Shown here in pieces: positions 8,716-18,377 of a stretch of DNA of 64,000 nt; the stretch's first letter is position 1, and each line of letters starts with the position of its first letter. Below the pieces are notes generated by a model. That model made no database searches. It was not told where the DNA came from and was given only the letters and a program-made list of their open reading frames with translations. Both the position numbers and the translations under genes were made by a program. Origin of the DNA: Bifidobacterium aquikefiri (GTDB lineage Bacteria; Actinomycetota; Actinomycetes; Actinomycetales; Bifidobacteriaceae); NCBI RefSeq assembly GCF_002259795.1, contig NZ_MWXA01000006.1:1-64000 (forward strand). The letters run 5' to 3'.

Positions 8716-8921
8716 TCGCTGGATTCGCTGCAGGGCTCGTCGTCGGATTCATTGACTCCCGCGAGCTGTGGCATTGAGCCTCACTGAAGCCATGAATGCA
8801 TACCAGTGCATCGGGGAATGTGATGTACGCCATATTGTTCTCAGGGTGAATGGGTGGTCAGCTGGCTTATCAGAGCTTAGAATCATCTTTTGAAAACTGA
8901 CAAGCTAGTTGAGGAGTATTC

Positions 8922-9320
8922 ATGGCCAAACTTACGGATGAAATGAAGCACATGATCGATGATGGTGTTGCTTTCATCGCCACGGTTGATCACGACGGAA
9001 ATCCAGACATTGGACCAAAGATGTCCATTCACGTCGTTGACGACAATCACATCGGTTATTATGAGCGCACTGCAGGTCAGCATTACCGCAATATCACCGA
9101 TAATGGTCGTCTGATTGTCATGGTCGTCGATACCGCCAAGAAGGTCGGCTTCCGCTTCCACGGTCCCGTGACTCTGCATAACGATGATGATGTTTTCAAC
9201 AAGGCAGTGGCCTTTGCCGACGAACATGGAACAAAGCACCCAGTGACCGTTCCCATTATGGAAATCACCCGCATCGACAGCCTCGCACCTGGAGCAAACG
9301 CCGGCAAGCCCATCGAGTAA
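8922..9320 (+). CDS. Pyridoxamine 5'-phosphate oxidase-like (split-barrel flavin-binding) protein
   Basis: The 132-residue protein is a compact split barrel: a starting helix (TDEMKHMIDDGVAFIATV), DHDGNPDIGPKMSIHVVD, then a strand-rich middle and KVGFRFHGPVTL. This fits the PNPOx-like family of FMN-, F420- or heme-binding reductases and sensors. It lacks the long C-terminal part of true PdxH, so pyridoxal phosphate synthesis should not be assumed. GAGGAG lies 8 bases before the ATG. The gene appears monocistronic. Confidence 0.85.
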   Translation: MAKLTDEMKHMIDDGVAFIATVDHDGNPDIGPKMSIHVVDDNHIGYYERTAGQHYRNITDNGRLIVMVVDTAKKVGFRFHGPVTLHNDDDVFNKAVAFADEHGTKHPVTVPIMEITRIDSLAPGANAGKPIE

Positions 9321-9433
9321 TCCAACAATGGCCTCTCATCCTTGAAACGTATGTGCGATCATTTCCGCTGTTCGATCACGTGCATGATGTTCATGGAGCC
9401 GGGGCTTTTCCTCACCTGACTGGTGATGGATGT

Positions 9434-9486
9434 AAACCGCTCTCGACCAGTTATTGCTGATTCAAGCAACTGGCTCGGAGCGGTTT
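9434..9486 (+). terminator. Long imperfect hairpin between the PNPOx-like and AEC genes
   Basis: AAACCGCTC (9434-9442) pairs exactly with GAGCGGTTT (9478-9486), and the inner parts TCGACCAGTT and AACTGGCTCG extend the stem with a bulge, leaving a loop of about 15 bases. No T-run follows on the plus strand. It may be a terminator of the upstream gene or a structured leader of the AEC transporter. A second small hairpin (GGTTG/CAACC) sits at about 9530-9557, nearer the AEC start. Confidence 0.5.
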
Positions 9487-9568
9487 GTTGCATTGCGGGA
9501 TGAACGAAGCATGGAAAGTCTCTCAATGGTTGAAGAATGGTCATAAGACCAACCAATGAGGAGAGATC

Positions 9569-10570
9569 GTGTCGGGAGTCATACAGGCGCTTGCCCTGCT
9601 AGCAGTGCTGCTCGGGGGTTATGGGCTGAAACGTGCGCGCGTATTCGGTTCCAAGGATTACAAGGTTATGGAAGGCGTGGTTTTTGACTTCACGCTTCCA
9701 TGCGCAATCATCTACTCATTCTCAACCAACGAGCATCATCTCGATATGCTCTGGCTTTCACTTTTTGGCATCATCTCAAGCTTGATACCACTGCTTGTCA
9801 TCTATGCCTCTTCTCGTCATATGCAGATACGCAACCGCGTCTTCATGATGCTCAATGGGTGCGGCATGAATGTTGGCAATTTTTGTCTTCCAGTCATCAC
9901 GGCACTGCTAGGACAGGGAGCAAGCATGTCGGTAATCATGTTTGATATCGGCAACTCCCTGATGATGTGTGCGGGCATGTATGTGATGACCACCTCACTG
10001 CTGCATATTCCTCAACAGGGTCCTGTGAATTTGAGCAATGTCGGCAATATTGCCAAACTCCCCTATCGACGACTCACTGACCGTCATGCCCGATGGCTTC
10101 GGCGCAGAGCCAATATTCGCAATGTGCTGCGCAGCTTCTATACTTCAGTCCCCTTCGACACCTATGTCGTGATGGTGTCTCTCATGGTCATCGGGGTTCG
10201 GTTGCCACAATGGTTTGCGAGTTTCTTCGGGCCCATCTCCAATGCCAATGGTTTCTGCTCCATGCTGATGGTTGGCATGCTGATGGATCTTCCGGCATCC
10301 GTCGAAGACATCAAATCCGTATGCTCTGTCATCGGATGGAAGTTGCTATTCGGCATTCTGCTCGGTCTGGCGGCTTGGTATCTTCTGCCTTTCGAACCGA
10401 TGGTTCGAAAGGCAGTTGTGCTGGTATGTCTCGCCCCAACCGCAGTTTTCAGCACACTGTTTACAGATCGAGTTCTTGGCAACGCGAAGCTCGCCGGCTT
10501 TACGCTCGCCAGCACCGGTATTCTTTCACTGATGCTGATAACGATACTCAATGAACTCATTTCGATCTAA
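9569..10570 (+). CDS. AEC (auxin efflux carrier) family transporter
   Basis: Membrane protein of 333 residues with about ten hydrophobic segments, arranged as two five-helix halves with a hydrophilic loop of about 50 residues near the middle (roughly 150-200). Features include FDFTLPCAIIYSFS in the first half and NGCGMNVGNFCLPVITALLG, the conserved G-N-GN-G type motif of this family. Bacterial members carry malate, malonate or other organic anions; the substrate cannot be told here. The start is GTG at 9569 with AGGAGAGA just upstream. Confidence 0.87.
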   Translation: MSGVIQALALLAVLLGGYGLKRARVFGSKDYKVMEGVVFDFTLPCAIIYSFSTNEHHLDMLWLSLFGIISSLIPLLVIYASSRHMQIRNRVFMMLNGCGMNVGNFCLPVITALLGQGASMSVIMFDIGNSLMMCAGMYVMTTSLLHIPQQGPVNLSNVGNIAKLPYRRLTDRHARWLRRRANIRNVLRSFYTSVPFDTYVVMVSLMVIGVRLPQWFASFFGPISNANGFCSMLMVGMLMDLPASVEDIKSVCSVIGWKLLFGILLGLAAWYLLPFEPMVRKAVVLVCLAPTAVFSTLFTDRVLGNAKLAGFTLASTGILSLMLITILNELISI

Positions 10571-10631
10571 AATCATTGTCTTATCTATCGAGATTTCGAT
10601 ATTAGAGGCTGAATGAACTGGGTCGGTGATC

Positions 10632-11294
10632 TTATTTGAGCAGTTGAGCATCGATGAATGGCACAATATTTCGTATCGCTTGTCCACGATGTGAAATGGC
10701 GTTCTTCTGTTGAGATGACATCTGCGCAGACGTGAGCTTTTCGTCTTGCTCGGCCGCATCCATCTGCTCTGGTTGATCATTGGGCACAAAAATAGGATCG
10801 TAGCCAAAACCATGCGCCCCTATCGGGCTGTGGTTGATGCGTCCCTTCATGATTCCATATTCAACATGCTCATATTGCCCACTGCCGGCTCCCAAGTCAG
10901 GAATTACCAGCGCCATGGCGCACATAAATCGGGCCGCTCGCTTGTCATCGGGAATATCTTTGAGTTGCGCAAGCAGGAGCTGTATATTTGCCGCATCGTC
11001 ACCGTGGACACCCGACCACCGTGCTGAAAGAATTCCTGGTGCAGCACCCAGAAAGTCAACGATAAGACCAGAGTCGTCAGCAAGAGCCGGGCAACCAGTT
11101 CGAGCTGCCACATCGCGCGCCTTGAGCAATGCGTTTTCTTCAAAGCTTGTTCCCGTCTCGACCGGATCGGGCAACCCGAGCGATCCAGCGGTCACCAATG
11201 CAATCTTCTCACTGCAAGAGCCAAGATCAGACTTGAGAATCGACTGAATCTCAACAAGTTTACCTTCGTTATGCGTTGCAACTATGAGTCTCAT
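10632..11294 (-). CDS. rdgB: Non-canonical purine NTP pyrophosphatase (RdgB/HAM1)
   Basis: House-cleaning enzyme that hydrolyses dITP, dXTP and XTP to monophosphates, keeping deaminated purines out of nucleic acids. Motifs are VATHNEGKLVEI at the N-terminus, PALADDSGLIVDFL, LSARWSG and HGFGYDPIFVP. The ATG at 11294 has a GAGGGGGG stretch 8 or so bases upstream; the longer in-frame start at 11369 has none. At 220 residues it is of usual length. It follows the RNase PH gene on the same strand with 97 bases between, the frequent rph-rdgB arrangement. Confidence 0.95.
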   Translation of the reverse strand: MRLIVATHNEGKLVEIQSILKSDLGSCSEKIALVTAGSLGLPDPVETGTSFEENALLKARDVAARTGCPALADDSGLIVDFLGAAPGILSARWSGVHGDDAANIQLLLAQLKDIPDDKRAARFMCAMALVIPDLGAGSGQYEHVEYGIMKGRINHSPIGAHGFGYDPIFVPNDQPEQMDAAEQDEKLTSAQMSSQQKNAISHRGQAIRNIVPFIDAQLLK

Positions 11295-11391
11295 CGTTAT
11301 ACCCCCCTCACATCCAGTATGTTTATCACTCTTGATGAGCGTTTCGACCGTTTGCCCCACTCTGCCCAAGCTCTACACAGCGCAGAACGGA

Positions 11392-12159
11392 TCAGAGCGC
11401 TTGTTGCAAAGCCTCTCGCTGAGCCTTCTGCAAATCCTTGTTGCCCTTCGTTGCCAAGTCGAGCAGAATCCCAAGCTCTTCACGGTTGAATGGTCGGTGC
11501 TCAGCAGTGCCTTGAATCTCGATGAATGCACCAGACCCCGTCATGGCCACATTCATGTCAGTCATCGCCTTGCTGTCTTCGACGTAGGGCAGATCAAGCA
11601 TCGGCGTTCCATCAATGACACCGACAGAAACCGCGGAGACCTGCTCCTTCAGCACCTTCTTGGCGTTGCGTATACGATGATTCTTCTCTGCCCAGTTCAA
11701 GGCATCTTCGAGCGCAACATAGGCGCCCGTAATGGAAGCGGTTCGTGTCCCGCCATCCGCCTGCAACACATCGCAGTCAATCTGAATCTGATGTTCACCG
11801 AGCGCCTTCATATCGACGACTCCACGCAGGCATCGCCCTATCAGACGGCTGATTTCGTGGGTCCGTCCGCCAATCTTGCCTCTGACTGATTCCCTGTCGG
11901 TACGATCGCTTGTGGCTCTCGGAAGCATCGAATATTCTGCGGTGACCCATCCCAGTCCAGACTCCTTGCGCCAGCGAGGCACCGTCGAGGTGAAGGTTGC
12001 CGTGCACATGACCCGTGTATTACCGCATTCGATCAGCACCGATCCCTCTGGAACATCGGTCCATCCGCGTGTAATCTTCACCGGTCGCAATTCGTCAACG
12101 GCTCTGCCATCTGGACGAATAATCTGAGATTGATTCAACATGTCTTTTATTGCTGCCAT
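11392..12159 (-). CDS. rph: Ribonuclease PH
   Basis: Phosphorolytic 3'-5' exoribonuclease that trims tRNA 3' ends. The 255-residue protein has the family pattern [53 protein letters not shown], the [10 protein letters not shown]-like segment [20 protein letters not shown], and [21 protein letters not shown] chose the ATG at 12159 because AGAAGG lies about 9 bases upstream; an ATG at 12204 is also in frame but its upstream bases are too close for a ribosome site. It precedes rdgB. Confidence 0.95.
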   Translation of the reverse strand: MAAIKDMLNQSQIIRPDGRAVDELRPVKITRGWTDVPEGSVLIECGNTRVMCTATFTSTVPRWRKESGLGWVTAEYSMLPRATSDRTDRESVRGKIGGRTHEISRLIGRCLRGVVDMKALGEHQIQIDCDVLQADGGTRTASITGAYVALEDALNWAEKNHRIRNAKKVLKEQVSAVSVGVIDGTPMLDLPYVEDSKAMTDMNVAMTGSGAFIEIQGTAEHRPFNREELGILLDLATKGNKDLQKAQREALQQAL

Positions 12160-12306
12160 TGCCAAGCCTTCTGCTCGATACTTGCTGTTGTTACTTTCAC
12201 TCATCCTGTTCAGACGCTATCTTTCAAAGCCGACAAAGATGCGTTACCCGCTCTTCTCAAACCCATGGCGGGTGAAGCCCAGTCCATAGACCGGGTGTCC
12301 CTATGC

Positions 12307-12939
12307 TCATGACACAGTCAGTGGTGTCTTTTTGGGCAGGATACGGTCAATCACGAATAGCATCAATCCCATGACAAAGAATGCAAACGCATAGGTTACG
12401 ATATTGATGCCGAACTGCTGCCATCCCAAGGCCTTCAGATCGATGAAACCGTACGGATATGGATCCTTGCCAGGGCCGGCATTCGGCCAGATTTGCGCCC
12501 GAATCACGACAAACGCCACATAGAATGGAAAATAGACCAGCCAACTCAACGAATAATGCCACTTGTAACGGCGGTGCGGATCGAAGAGCATGAAGTCGAT
12601 GCTGGCCAAGATAGGCGCAATGATATGAACCATCGTTGATGTCATCATGCCATAGAGATGCGTGGTGGTCGTTGGATCAGCCGGCGGCAGTATCAACCAA
12701 GCGACCAGACCGGTGATGATGATATACAGCGTCAGACATCCCTTCAGCCATGAGGGGGGCTGAATGCCCTTCAATAACGATGCCGCACCCGCCCAAAGCA
12801 TGACAAGACCAAGAATCGCATTAGTTTCGAAAGTAAAGTAAATCCACTTATTGCCAACTCCCAAAAGCCAGCCTTCGTATGTTCCAGAGAAACAGAAAAA
12901 AGCAATTATCAAACGATATATACCCACAAAAAATCTCAT
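12307..12939 (-). CDS. Pr6Pr family membrane protein
   Basis: Hydrophobic protein with about six predicted membrane segments. Segments like YFTFETNAILGLVMLWAG, the central HIIAPILASIDFMLFDPHR and WLVYFPFYVAFVVIRAQIWP, and the C-terminal PYGFIDLKALGWQQFG are typical of the Pr6Pr (FAR-17a/AIG1-like) family found in Gram-positive bacteria; function is not known. Two starts are possible: ATG at 12939, preceded by TATGCT six bases upstream, which would suit a leaderless transcript, and ATG at 12969. Neither has a ribosome site. Confidence 0.8.
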   Translation of the reverse strand: MRFFVGIYRLIIAFFCFSGTYEGWLLGVGNKWIYFTFETNAILGLVMLWAGAASLLKGIQPPSWLKGCLTLYIIITGLVAWLILPPADPTTTTHLYGMMTSTMVHIIAPILASIDFMLFDPHRRYKWHYSLSWLVYFPFYVAFVVIRAQIWPNAGPGKDPYPYGFIDLKALGWQQFGINIVTYAFAFFVMGLMLFVIDRILPKKTPLTVS

Positions 12940-13040
12940 ACCGAAAGCATAACCCACGCTTAACCCCATCGTTCATGACATCATCGCACAGTCTGAGTAT
13001 TCTTCTGTGGTAGCGCTACTTAAGAAAAGTGGGGATTGGA

Positions 13041-14384
13041 ATGGTCGCTTCTCGCGGATTTACCGACGATTATTCGCCGGCATTGATGACCGACATGTAC
13101 GAATACACCATGCTCGATGCGGCATTGAAAGATGGCACCGCAAACCGCAACTGCGTGTTCGAGATCTATACGAGGCATCTGCCTGAGGGCAGACGCTACG
13201 CGGTGCTGGCAGGAACCGGCAGAATTCTTGATGCTCTGGCACATTTTCATCTTGCCGACGAGGATCTGGCATTCCTGAGAAATCGCAAGGTGATAAGCGA
13301 AGAGAGTGCGAAGTGGCTTGAAAACTTCCACTTTTCCGGAACCATCCGCGGATACCGCGAGGGTGAAATGTTCTTCCCGGATTCGCCGATTCTTCAGGTT
13401 GAGGGCAGCTTTGCAGAATGCACGCTGCTGGAAACGCTGCTGCTTTCCATCTTGAATTATGATTCTGCAGTGGCTTCGGCTGCATCTCGCATGGTTTCCG
13501 CCGCCGGCAGCCGTCCATGCATGGATATGGGCGGACGTAGAGCCAATGAATGGGCCGCAGTCAGTGCAGCACGAGCAGCCGTTGTCGGCGGATTCAAGGG
13601 GACTGCGAACCTGCTGGCTGCAAAGCTCTATGGCCTCCATGCCATCGGCACGGCGGCGCATAGCTTCACGCTGCTGCACGACAGCGAAAAGGAGGCATTC
13701 ACTTCGCAGATCGATGCTCTCGGTGTCGCAACCACACTGCTCACCGATACCTATGACATCGAAAGCGCAGTAAAAACTGCCGTCGAAGTCGCCGGACCGG
13801 CATTGGGCGGCGTACGAATCGATTCTGGCGATCTTGCCTCCCTTGCCCAGCGAGTACGCAATCAACTGGATGCTCTGGGAGCCACCAACACGAAGATTAC
13901 AGTGACCAACGATCTGGACGAATACGCCCTTGCCGCCCTGCAAACCGCTCCGGTTGATTCATATGGCGTCGGCACCATGCTCGTCACCGGTTCGGGAGCT
14001 CCCACCTGCGGCATGGTCTATAAATTGACCGAGCGCGAGAACAGCGCTGGCATCATGCAGCCCGTTGCCAAGAGGTCCAAGAACAAGGGCAACGTGCCAG
14101 GTCGCAAACTCGCATATCGATCATACGAATATAATCTGGCTGATTGCGAACACATCATTTCTGGTTCGGAAGATCAGCTTGCAACATATGAACCCAACGA
14201 CGATTGGCGCAATCTTCTGGTCGACTATGTGGTCAACGGTGAAGTCAACAACGAGTATCAGGGCAATGATGCCATCATCACAGCCCAGGAACATCGTGCA
14301 CAGGCCTTGCACGAACTGCCAATAACCGCACAGAGCCTGATGAAGGGTGATCCTGCAATTCCAACCGAAATCACGATTCTCTAG
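13041..14384 (+). CDS. pncB: Nicotinate phosphoribosyltransferase
   Basis: Makes nicotinate mononucleotide from nicotinic acid and PRPP, the entry step of niacin salvage to NAD. The 447-residue protein starts in the family style (LMTDMYEYTMLDAAL, then FEIYTRHLPEGRRYAVLAG). It continues with DMGGRRANEW and GGFKGTANLLAAKLYGL, GTAAHSFTLLHDSEKEAF, and GVRIDSGDLASLAQRVR with the PRPP-site region. The ATG at 13041 follows GGGGATTGG; a GTG at 13029 is in frame but lies on that site. A niacin-permease-like gene is present at 29455-30819. Confidence 0.94.
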   Translation: MVASRGFTDDYSPALMTDMYEYTMLDAALKDGTANRNCVFEIYTRHLPEGRRYAVLAGTGRILDALAHFHLADEDLAFLRNRKVISEESAKWLENFHFSGTIRGYREGEMFFPDSPILQVEGSFAECTLLETLLLSILNYDSAVASAASRMVSAAGSRPCMDMGGRRANEWAAVSAARAAVVGGFKGTANLLAAKLYGLHAIGTAAHSFTLLHDSEKEAFTSQIDALGVATTLLTDTYDIESAVKTAVEVAGPALGGVRIDSGDLASLAQRVRNQLDALGATNTKITVTNDLDEYALAALQTAPVDSYGVGTMLVTGSGAPTCGMVYKLTERENSAGIMQPVAKRSKNKGNVPGRKLAYRSYEYNLADCEHIISGSEDQLATYEPNDDWRNLLVDYVVNGEVNNEYQGNDAIITAQEHRAQALHELPITAQSLMKGDPAIPTEITIL

Positions 14385-14405
14385 ACCAGGTGCATACCAT
14401 ATCCG

Positions 14406-14447
14406 ATGCCTCATGCATAATTCCACATGGCATTTGACATGAGGCAT
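14406..14447 (+). terminator. Inverted repeat downstream of pncB
   Basis: ATGCCTCATG (14406-14415) and CATGAGGCAT (14438-14447) are perfect 10-bp arms around a 22-base loop. It starts about 20 bases after the pncB stop and may end that transcript, although there is no clear T-run. An operator for the downstream aldo/keto reductase is the alternative. Confidence 0.45.
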
Positions 14448-14507
14448 TGGACACGCACTATCTGACGTTCAGTATCCAACACAGTATCCAGCACAATGGG
14501 GTGAACA

Positions 14508-15572
14508 ATGACACAGCCATCACAGCAGCCACAATCAACGCATACTTCGATCCAATACAGCAACGGCCACATTGAGCCAAGGGAGAACCGCTACGATGCG
14601 ATGCACTACCATCGCACCGGAAACAGCGGTCTGAAGCTGCCGCAGGTCTCGCTCGGACTTTGGCATAATTTCGGTGATGCCGCTGCACTGGATCGCATGG
14701 AGGAATTGATCTATACGGCTTTCGACAATGGGATCACCCATATCGATGCCGCCAATAACTATGGTCCATCGAATGGCAGCGCCGAGCGCAACCTTGGTCA
14801 CATACTCGGTCTGGGTCTGGGACACTACCGGGACGAACTCGTCATCAGCACCAAGGCAGGCTACCGCATGTGGAATGGCCCTTATGGCGATGGCGGAAGC
14901 CGCAAATACATGCTCGCCAGTCTGGATCAAAGCCTTGAAAGGCTTGGACTCGACTATGTCGACATTTTCTATCACCACCGCATGGACCCGGAAACACCTT
15001 TGGAAGAGACCATGGGAGCTTTGGATACGGCCGTGAAAAGCGGCAAGGCGCTCTATGCAGGACTTTCAAACTACGACGGTGCAACCATGGCACGGGCGGC
15101 AGGAATCCTTGATGAACTGCATTGCCCGTTCATCATCAATCAGAATCGTTATTCGATATTTGACAGAACCATTGAGCACAATGGTCTGAAAGAAACCGCA
15201 AGCATGCTTGGCAAAGGCATCATCACCTTTAGTCCTCTTGCGCAAGGTCTACTCACTGACCGCTATCTTCATGGAATCCCTGCGGATAGCCGCATCGCTC
15301 GAGACGGACGGTTCTTGAAGTCATCGGCAATCACCGATGACACCGTGCATAGAATCAGTGAGCTCAATGCAATCGCCTCAGATCGTGGTCAAAGCCTCGC
15401 CGAAATGGCACTCGCATGGATTCTTAAGGACGGGCTCGTCACAAGCGTGCTGATAGGTGCCTCAAAGCCGTCACAGATTCTCGACGACATCGGCGCATTG
15501 AAGAATACAAGCTTCAGTGACGAGGAACTGCAACGGATTGATCGGATTTCCGCAGCAGCCGAAACACACTGA
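14508..15572 (+). CDS. Aldo/keto reductase (YghZ/L-glyceraldehyde-3-phosphate reductase-like)
   Basis: NADPH-dependent reductase of 354 residues with a TIM barrel. Motifs: YHRTGNSGLKLPQVSLGLWH at the N-terminus, GITHIDAANNYGPSNGSAE with the catalytic Asp and Tyr, STKAGYRMWNGPYGDGGSR with the catalytic lysine, and YVDIFYHHRMDPETPLEETM. The C-terminal nucleotide site region reads VTSVLIGASKPSQI. The WNGPYGDGGSRKY segment is shared with the E. coli YghZ group. It has an N-terminal extension of about 28 polar residues. GGGGTG lies seven bases before the ATG. The physiological substrate is not shown by the sequence. Confidence 0.92.
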   Translation: MTQPSQQPQSTHTSIQYSNGHIEPRENRYDAMHYHRTGNSGLKLPQVSLGLWHNFGDAAALDRMEELIYTAFDNGITHIDAANNYGPSNGSAERNLGHILGLGLGHYRDELVISTKAGYRMWNGPYGDGGSRKYMLASLDQSLERLGLDYVDIFYHHRMDPETPLEETMGALDTAVKSGKALYAGLSNYDGATMARAAGILDELHCPFIINQNRYSIFDRTIEHNGLKETASMLGKGIITFSPLAQGLLTDRYLHGIPADSRIARDGRFLKSSAITDDTVHRISELNAIASDRGQSLAEMALAWILKDGLVTSVLIGASKPSQILDDIGALKNTSFSDEELQRIDRISAAAETH

Positions 15573-15594
15573 GTTGCGGCCGGATACCTGCCGC

Positions 15595-15918
15595 TCAGTG
15601 ATGCATTTCCTCATAGATACGCTTGCAGTCTGGGCAAACGGGGTATTGTGAAGGGTCGTGCTTCGGCACCCATACCTTGCCGCACAATGCCACGACGGGC
15701 CTACCTGTGAGTCTCGACTCGGCAATGCGCTCTCTCGAAACGTAATGGGCAAACCGATCCGCATCGCCGTCATCGGACTTCTTCGTCTCCTCATTGGTCT
15801 CAGGACGCTCCAGAACGGCAGTTCCAGTGGACTGGTCAGGATCGGAAAGCGGCGACTCGGGATCTTGCGCGTTCATTATGCGCAACTCATCAGCTGCTGA
15901 TTCAATCATCATGGTCAT
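15595..15918 (-). CDS. DUF3039 domain protein
   Basis: The C-terminal half ([20 protein letters not shown], then [20 protein letters not shown] and [13 protein letters not shown]) matches DUF3039, a small actinobacterial family with a likely zinc site formed by one Cys in ALCGK, the two Cys of CPDC and nearby His. The N-terminal half is acidic and low-complexity. The function is unknown. It converges on the aldo/keto reductase, 22 bases apart, and is divergent from coaD. Three in-frame ATG codons are close together at the start (15918, 15912, 15909), and only a weak AGAG site is visible. Confidence 0.9.
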   Translation of the reverse strand: MTMMIESAADELRIMNAQDPESPLSDPDQSTGTAVLERPETNEETKKSDDGDADRFAHYVSRERIAESRLTGRPVVALCGKVWVPKHDPSQYPVCPDCKRIYEEMHH

Positions 15919-16003
15919 GTCTCTATCTTAGAAGCAATTCCTGATTGCACACCTGAAAGCTTGAAGAGAAATCAATTCACCCATGCGAATCACGCGGTGT
16001 CAT

Positions 16004-16019
16004 CCGTACCGCGGTACGG
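16004..16019. promoter_or_regulatory. Perfect 16-bp palindrome over the likely coaD -35 region
   Basis: CCGTACCGCGGTACGG is its own reverse complement. TAATCT at 16032-16037 is a plausible -10, seven bases from the coaD ATG, and the palindrome covers the place of the matching -35 element. This is the layout of a repressor operator. The regulator is unknown. Confidence 0.5.
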
Positions 16020-16044
16020 CACCAAACGCGCTAATCTATTTTAT

Positions 16045-16542
16045 ATGACTATTGCAGTGTGCCCAGGCTCATATGACCCCGTTACATCAGGGCATATGGA
16101 TGTTATAGAACGATGCAGCAAATTCTTCTGCGAAGTCCACGTCGTTGTGGCCGCAAATGCAGCGAAGACCCCGTTGTTCACCGATAAAGAACGAGTGCTG
16201 ATGATTCGCAGGGCGTTGGACGACGATGGATACGCCGATGTAAAGGTCGTTGCTACCAACGGATTGATCACCGATTATTGCCTACAGGTCGGTGCATCGG
16301 TTATCGTAAAGGGATTACGACAAAATGGCGATTATGAGGCAGAGCTGGGGATGGCTCTGGTGAACCGCAAACTTGCTCAGGTAGAAACGCTGTTTCTCCC
16401 AGCAGATCCGGTACGTGAGCATATTTCCAGTTCGATCGTCAAGGATGTTGCCAGGCATGGTGGTGATGTCACCGGCATGGTTCCTGATTCTGTTGTTTCC
16501 ATGCTGCAGCAGGCACTTAACAGCGAAAAGAGTTCAATATGA
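16045..16542 (+). CDS. coaD: Pantetheine-phosphate adenylyltransferase
   Basis: Transfers AMP to 4'-phosphopantetheine, the penultimate step of coenzyme A synthesis. The 165-residue protein begins [20 protein letters not shown], with the nucleotidyltransferase TxGH motif, and has [33 protein letters not shown] and the C-terminal [20 protein letters not shown] motif (ISSS/T). An upstream in-frame ATG at 15961 is rejected because family similarity begins at 16045. No ribosome site is visible and TAATCT ends seven bases before the ATG, so a leaderless transcript is likely. Its stop overlaps the next gene by four bases. Confidence 0.96.
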   Translation: MTIAVCPGSYDPVTSGHMDVIERCSKFFCEVHVVVAANAAKTPLFTDKERVLMIRRALDDDGYADVKVVATNGLITDYCLQVGASVIVKGLRQNGDYEAELGMALVNRKLAQVETLFLPADPVREHISSSIVKDVARHGGDVTGMVPDSVVSMLQQALNSEKSSI

Positions 16543-17579
16543 CAGATAGCACAGGCAACGATGGCTTGGTCAACAACGGCAGCGATGTCACTGGTGCACA
16601 GAGCGAAGGTGTTGATGGCGATATTGTGAACGATGATACGGGCGAGTCTCAGGTCCGTAATGTTGCTGATTCGTTGCAGGCACCCACAGCTGCTCCGGCA
16701 CCAGAACCTGAAGAAGAGTCCGAGTCTTCCGCCGCTGCGGAGCACGGTTCGGAACATGCTCAGGGCAATCCGGCACCAGTGCCAAGCCCAGTGTCGGCGA
16801 GAAGCATTCCCGCTGAATCTGCTGCTTCAGGCAACGATCCATATGCGGCATTTCGACCGCACGCCGAAAGCACGGATGACGAAGCAACGGGATTCGTGCC
16901 GGCAACATCGTCTGGTTCACAGTCTGGATCAGTCCCTTCGCCCAATCCAAAGCCTCTTTTCTCACCTGAATCGCTGCCTGACATGAGCGAGCGCCACGAG
17001 AATCAGTCATTCGATGACAATGATGAAGATTCATCCCACGCGGAGTTCACGACGGTCTATGACATTATCGACACGATGCAGCAGACACTCGACGAGGCCA
17101 AGGCTGGCCTCTTCACACCTGGAATTGTGAAGATTGACAAACACGAGTTCTCCAACAGCATAGTGGAATTGAAAAAGATGCTGCCGGTTCAGCTTGAGCG
17201 TGCATCTGCGTTGATGCGAGAATCCGAACGCAGGCTGCGCAATGCCCGAACACAGGCGAATGCAATCATTGCAAGCGCTCAGAGCAGGGCAGCCGATACC
17301 GTGCGAGAAGCCAAGGAGCAGGCCCAGTTCCTTGCCGGTCAAGAGAATGTGGTTGCCATTGCCGAACAGAAGTCGAAGGTCATCCTCGACACGGCGCGCA
17401 CAAAAGCGTCTACACTCTCTTCAGGAGCTGATCGCTATTCCATCAGAGTGATGAATGACCTGGACGAGCAGCTTAACAAGATTCAGCAGGATGTTCAGGC
17501 GGGACTCAGAGTCCTTGAGGAGCGCCAGCAGAAGGCGCAGCAGGAATCTGAGCAGCATGAGCGCAATCAGGCGCGGTGA
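16539..17579 (+). CDS. Coiled-coil protein of the coaD-rpmF cluster (DivIVA/ATP-synthase-b-like helices)
   Basis: A 346-residue protein. The first 155 residues are acidic, Ser/Ala/Pro-rich and probably disordered. From about 168 ([20 protein letters not shown]) there is a folded part, LVFT-like, followed by a long Ala/Glu/Arg/Gln-rich helix from about 215 to the end ([33 protein letters not shown]), which predicts a coiled coil. Such proteins sit between coaD and DUF177 in many actinobacteria and are often annotated as DivIVA-like or cell-division proteins; I see no clear DivIVA membrane-binding motif. It starts by ATGA overlap with coaD, so expression is coupled. Confidence 0.8.
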   Translation: MTDSTGNDGLVNNGSDVTGAQSEGVDGDIVNDDTGESQVRNVADSLQAPTAAPAPEPEEESESSAAAEHGSEHAQGNPAPVPSPVSARSIPAESAASGNDPYAAFRPHAESTDDEATGFVPATSSGSQSGSVPSPNPKPLFSPESLPDMSERHENQSFDDNDEDSSHAEFTTVYDIIDTMQQTLDEAKAGLFTPGIVKIDKHEFSNSIVELKKMLPVQLERASALMRESERRLRNARTQANAIIASAQSRAADTVREAKEQAQFLAGQENVVAIAEQKSKVILDTARTKASTLSSGADRYSIRVMNDLDEQLNKIQQDVQAGLRVLEERQQKAQQESEQHERNQAR

Positions 17580-17626
17580 AGTTACAGCTTGTCGCGTTGA
17601 TCGCATAGATGCCGGAGGGAAATGAT

Positions 17627-18250
17627 ATGAGTAGACCAGAAGATTCACCATGGTCGATCTCTGTGGCACAGGTGGCCAGCAGAGCAGGGCAGAGCAAGCC
17701 CGTTGACCTTGATTGCCCTGCGCCAAGTGGTATTGGTGACCACATCATCGGCGTCGATGAAGGCTCAAAGGTTCATGTGCAAGGCAGCTTCGATTCCATC
17801 GCCGATGGTCTTATCTTGAACGCTCAGATCACTGCGCCGGTACACGCCGAATGCATTCGCTGCCTGAAACAGATCAACAAGGACTGGCATGTCGATGCAA
17901 TGGCCTTCTTCCCCTACAATTCGGAAGTGGCAGGACGCGCAGCGCTGAAGTCGCTCTCTGCGAACCGCGACGAAAACGTCGATATCGTGGCAGAGGAAGA
18001 CGAATCGGAAGACACGTATCCACTCTCGGCAGGTTCGGCCTACGCCGATGTCGAGGCCCTGATTCGTGACAATCTCGTTGAGGCACTCCCCTTGCAGCCA
18101 TTGTGCCGTGAGGATTGCCTTGGATTATGCCCGCAATGTGGCATCAACCTGAATGATTACCCCGATCACCGCCACGATGTGACGGATATTCGCTGGGCTG
18201 GTCTCGAAGGCTTGAAAGAGCAGCTTGAGAACGGGCATCCCGACAAGTAA
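17627..18250 (+). CDS. DUF177 (YceD) family protein
   Basis: YceD-family proteins are encoded just before ribosomal protein L32 and, in plants and bacteria, are linked with 23S rRNA accumulation. The 207-residue protein has CIRCLKQINKDWHVD in the middle and the C-terminal signature LPLQPLCREDCLGLCPQCGINLN with four cysteines. I chose the ATG at 17627 because GGAGGGAAA precedes it; the ATG at 17609 would start before that site. It lies 47 bases after the coiled-coil gene and 127 bases before rpmF. Confidence 0.92.
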   Translation: MSRPEDSPWSISVAQVASRAGQSKPVDLDCPAPSGIGDHIIGVDEGSKVHVQGSFDSIADGLILNAQITAPVHAECIRCLKQINKDWHVDAMAFFPYNSEVAGRAALKSLSANRDENVDIVAEEDESEDTYPLSAGSAYADVEALIRDNLVEALPLQPLCREDCLGLCPQCGINLNDYPDHRHDVTDIRWAGLEGLKEQLENGHPDK

Positions 18251-18377
18251 GCGTATAAGGCAGGCGACATAGAGGTAAAGGGTGCAGGAATTTTGGACTT
18301 CGATATGACAAAATCCACATCATGCGCTAGGATACTGAACGCTTAAGCACTATCGATTAATCGAAATAGAGGAAATT

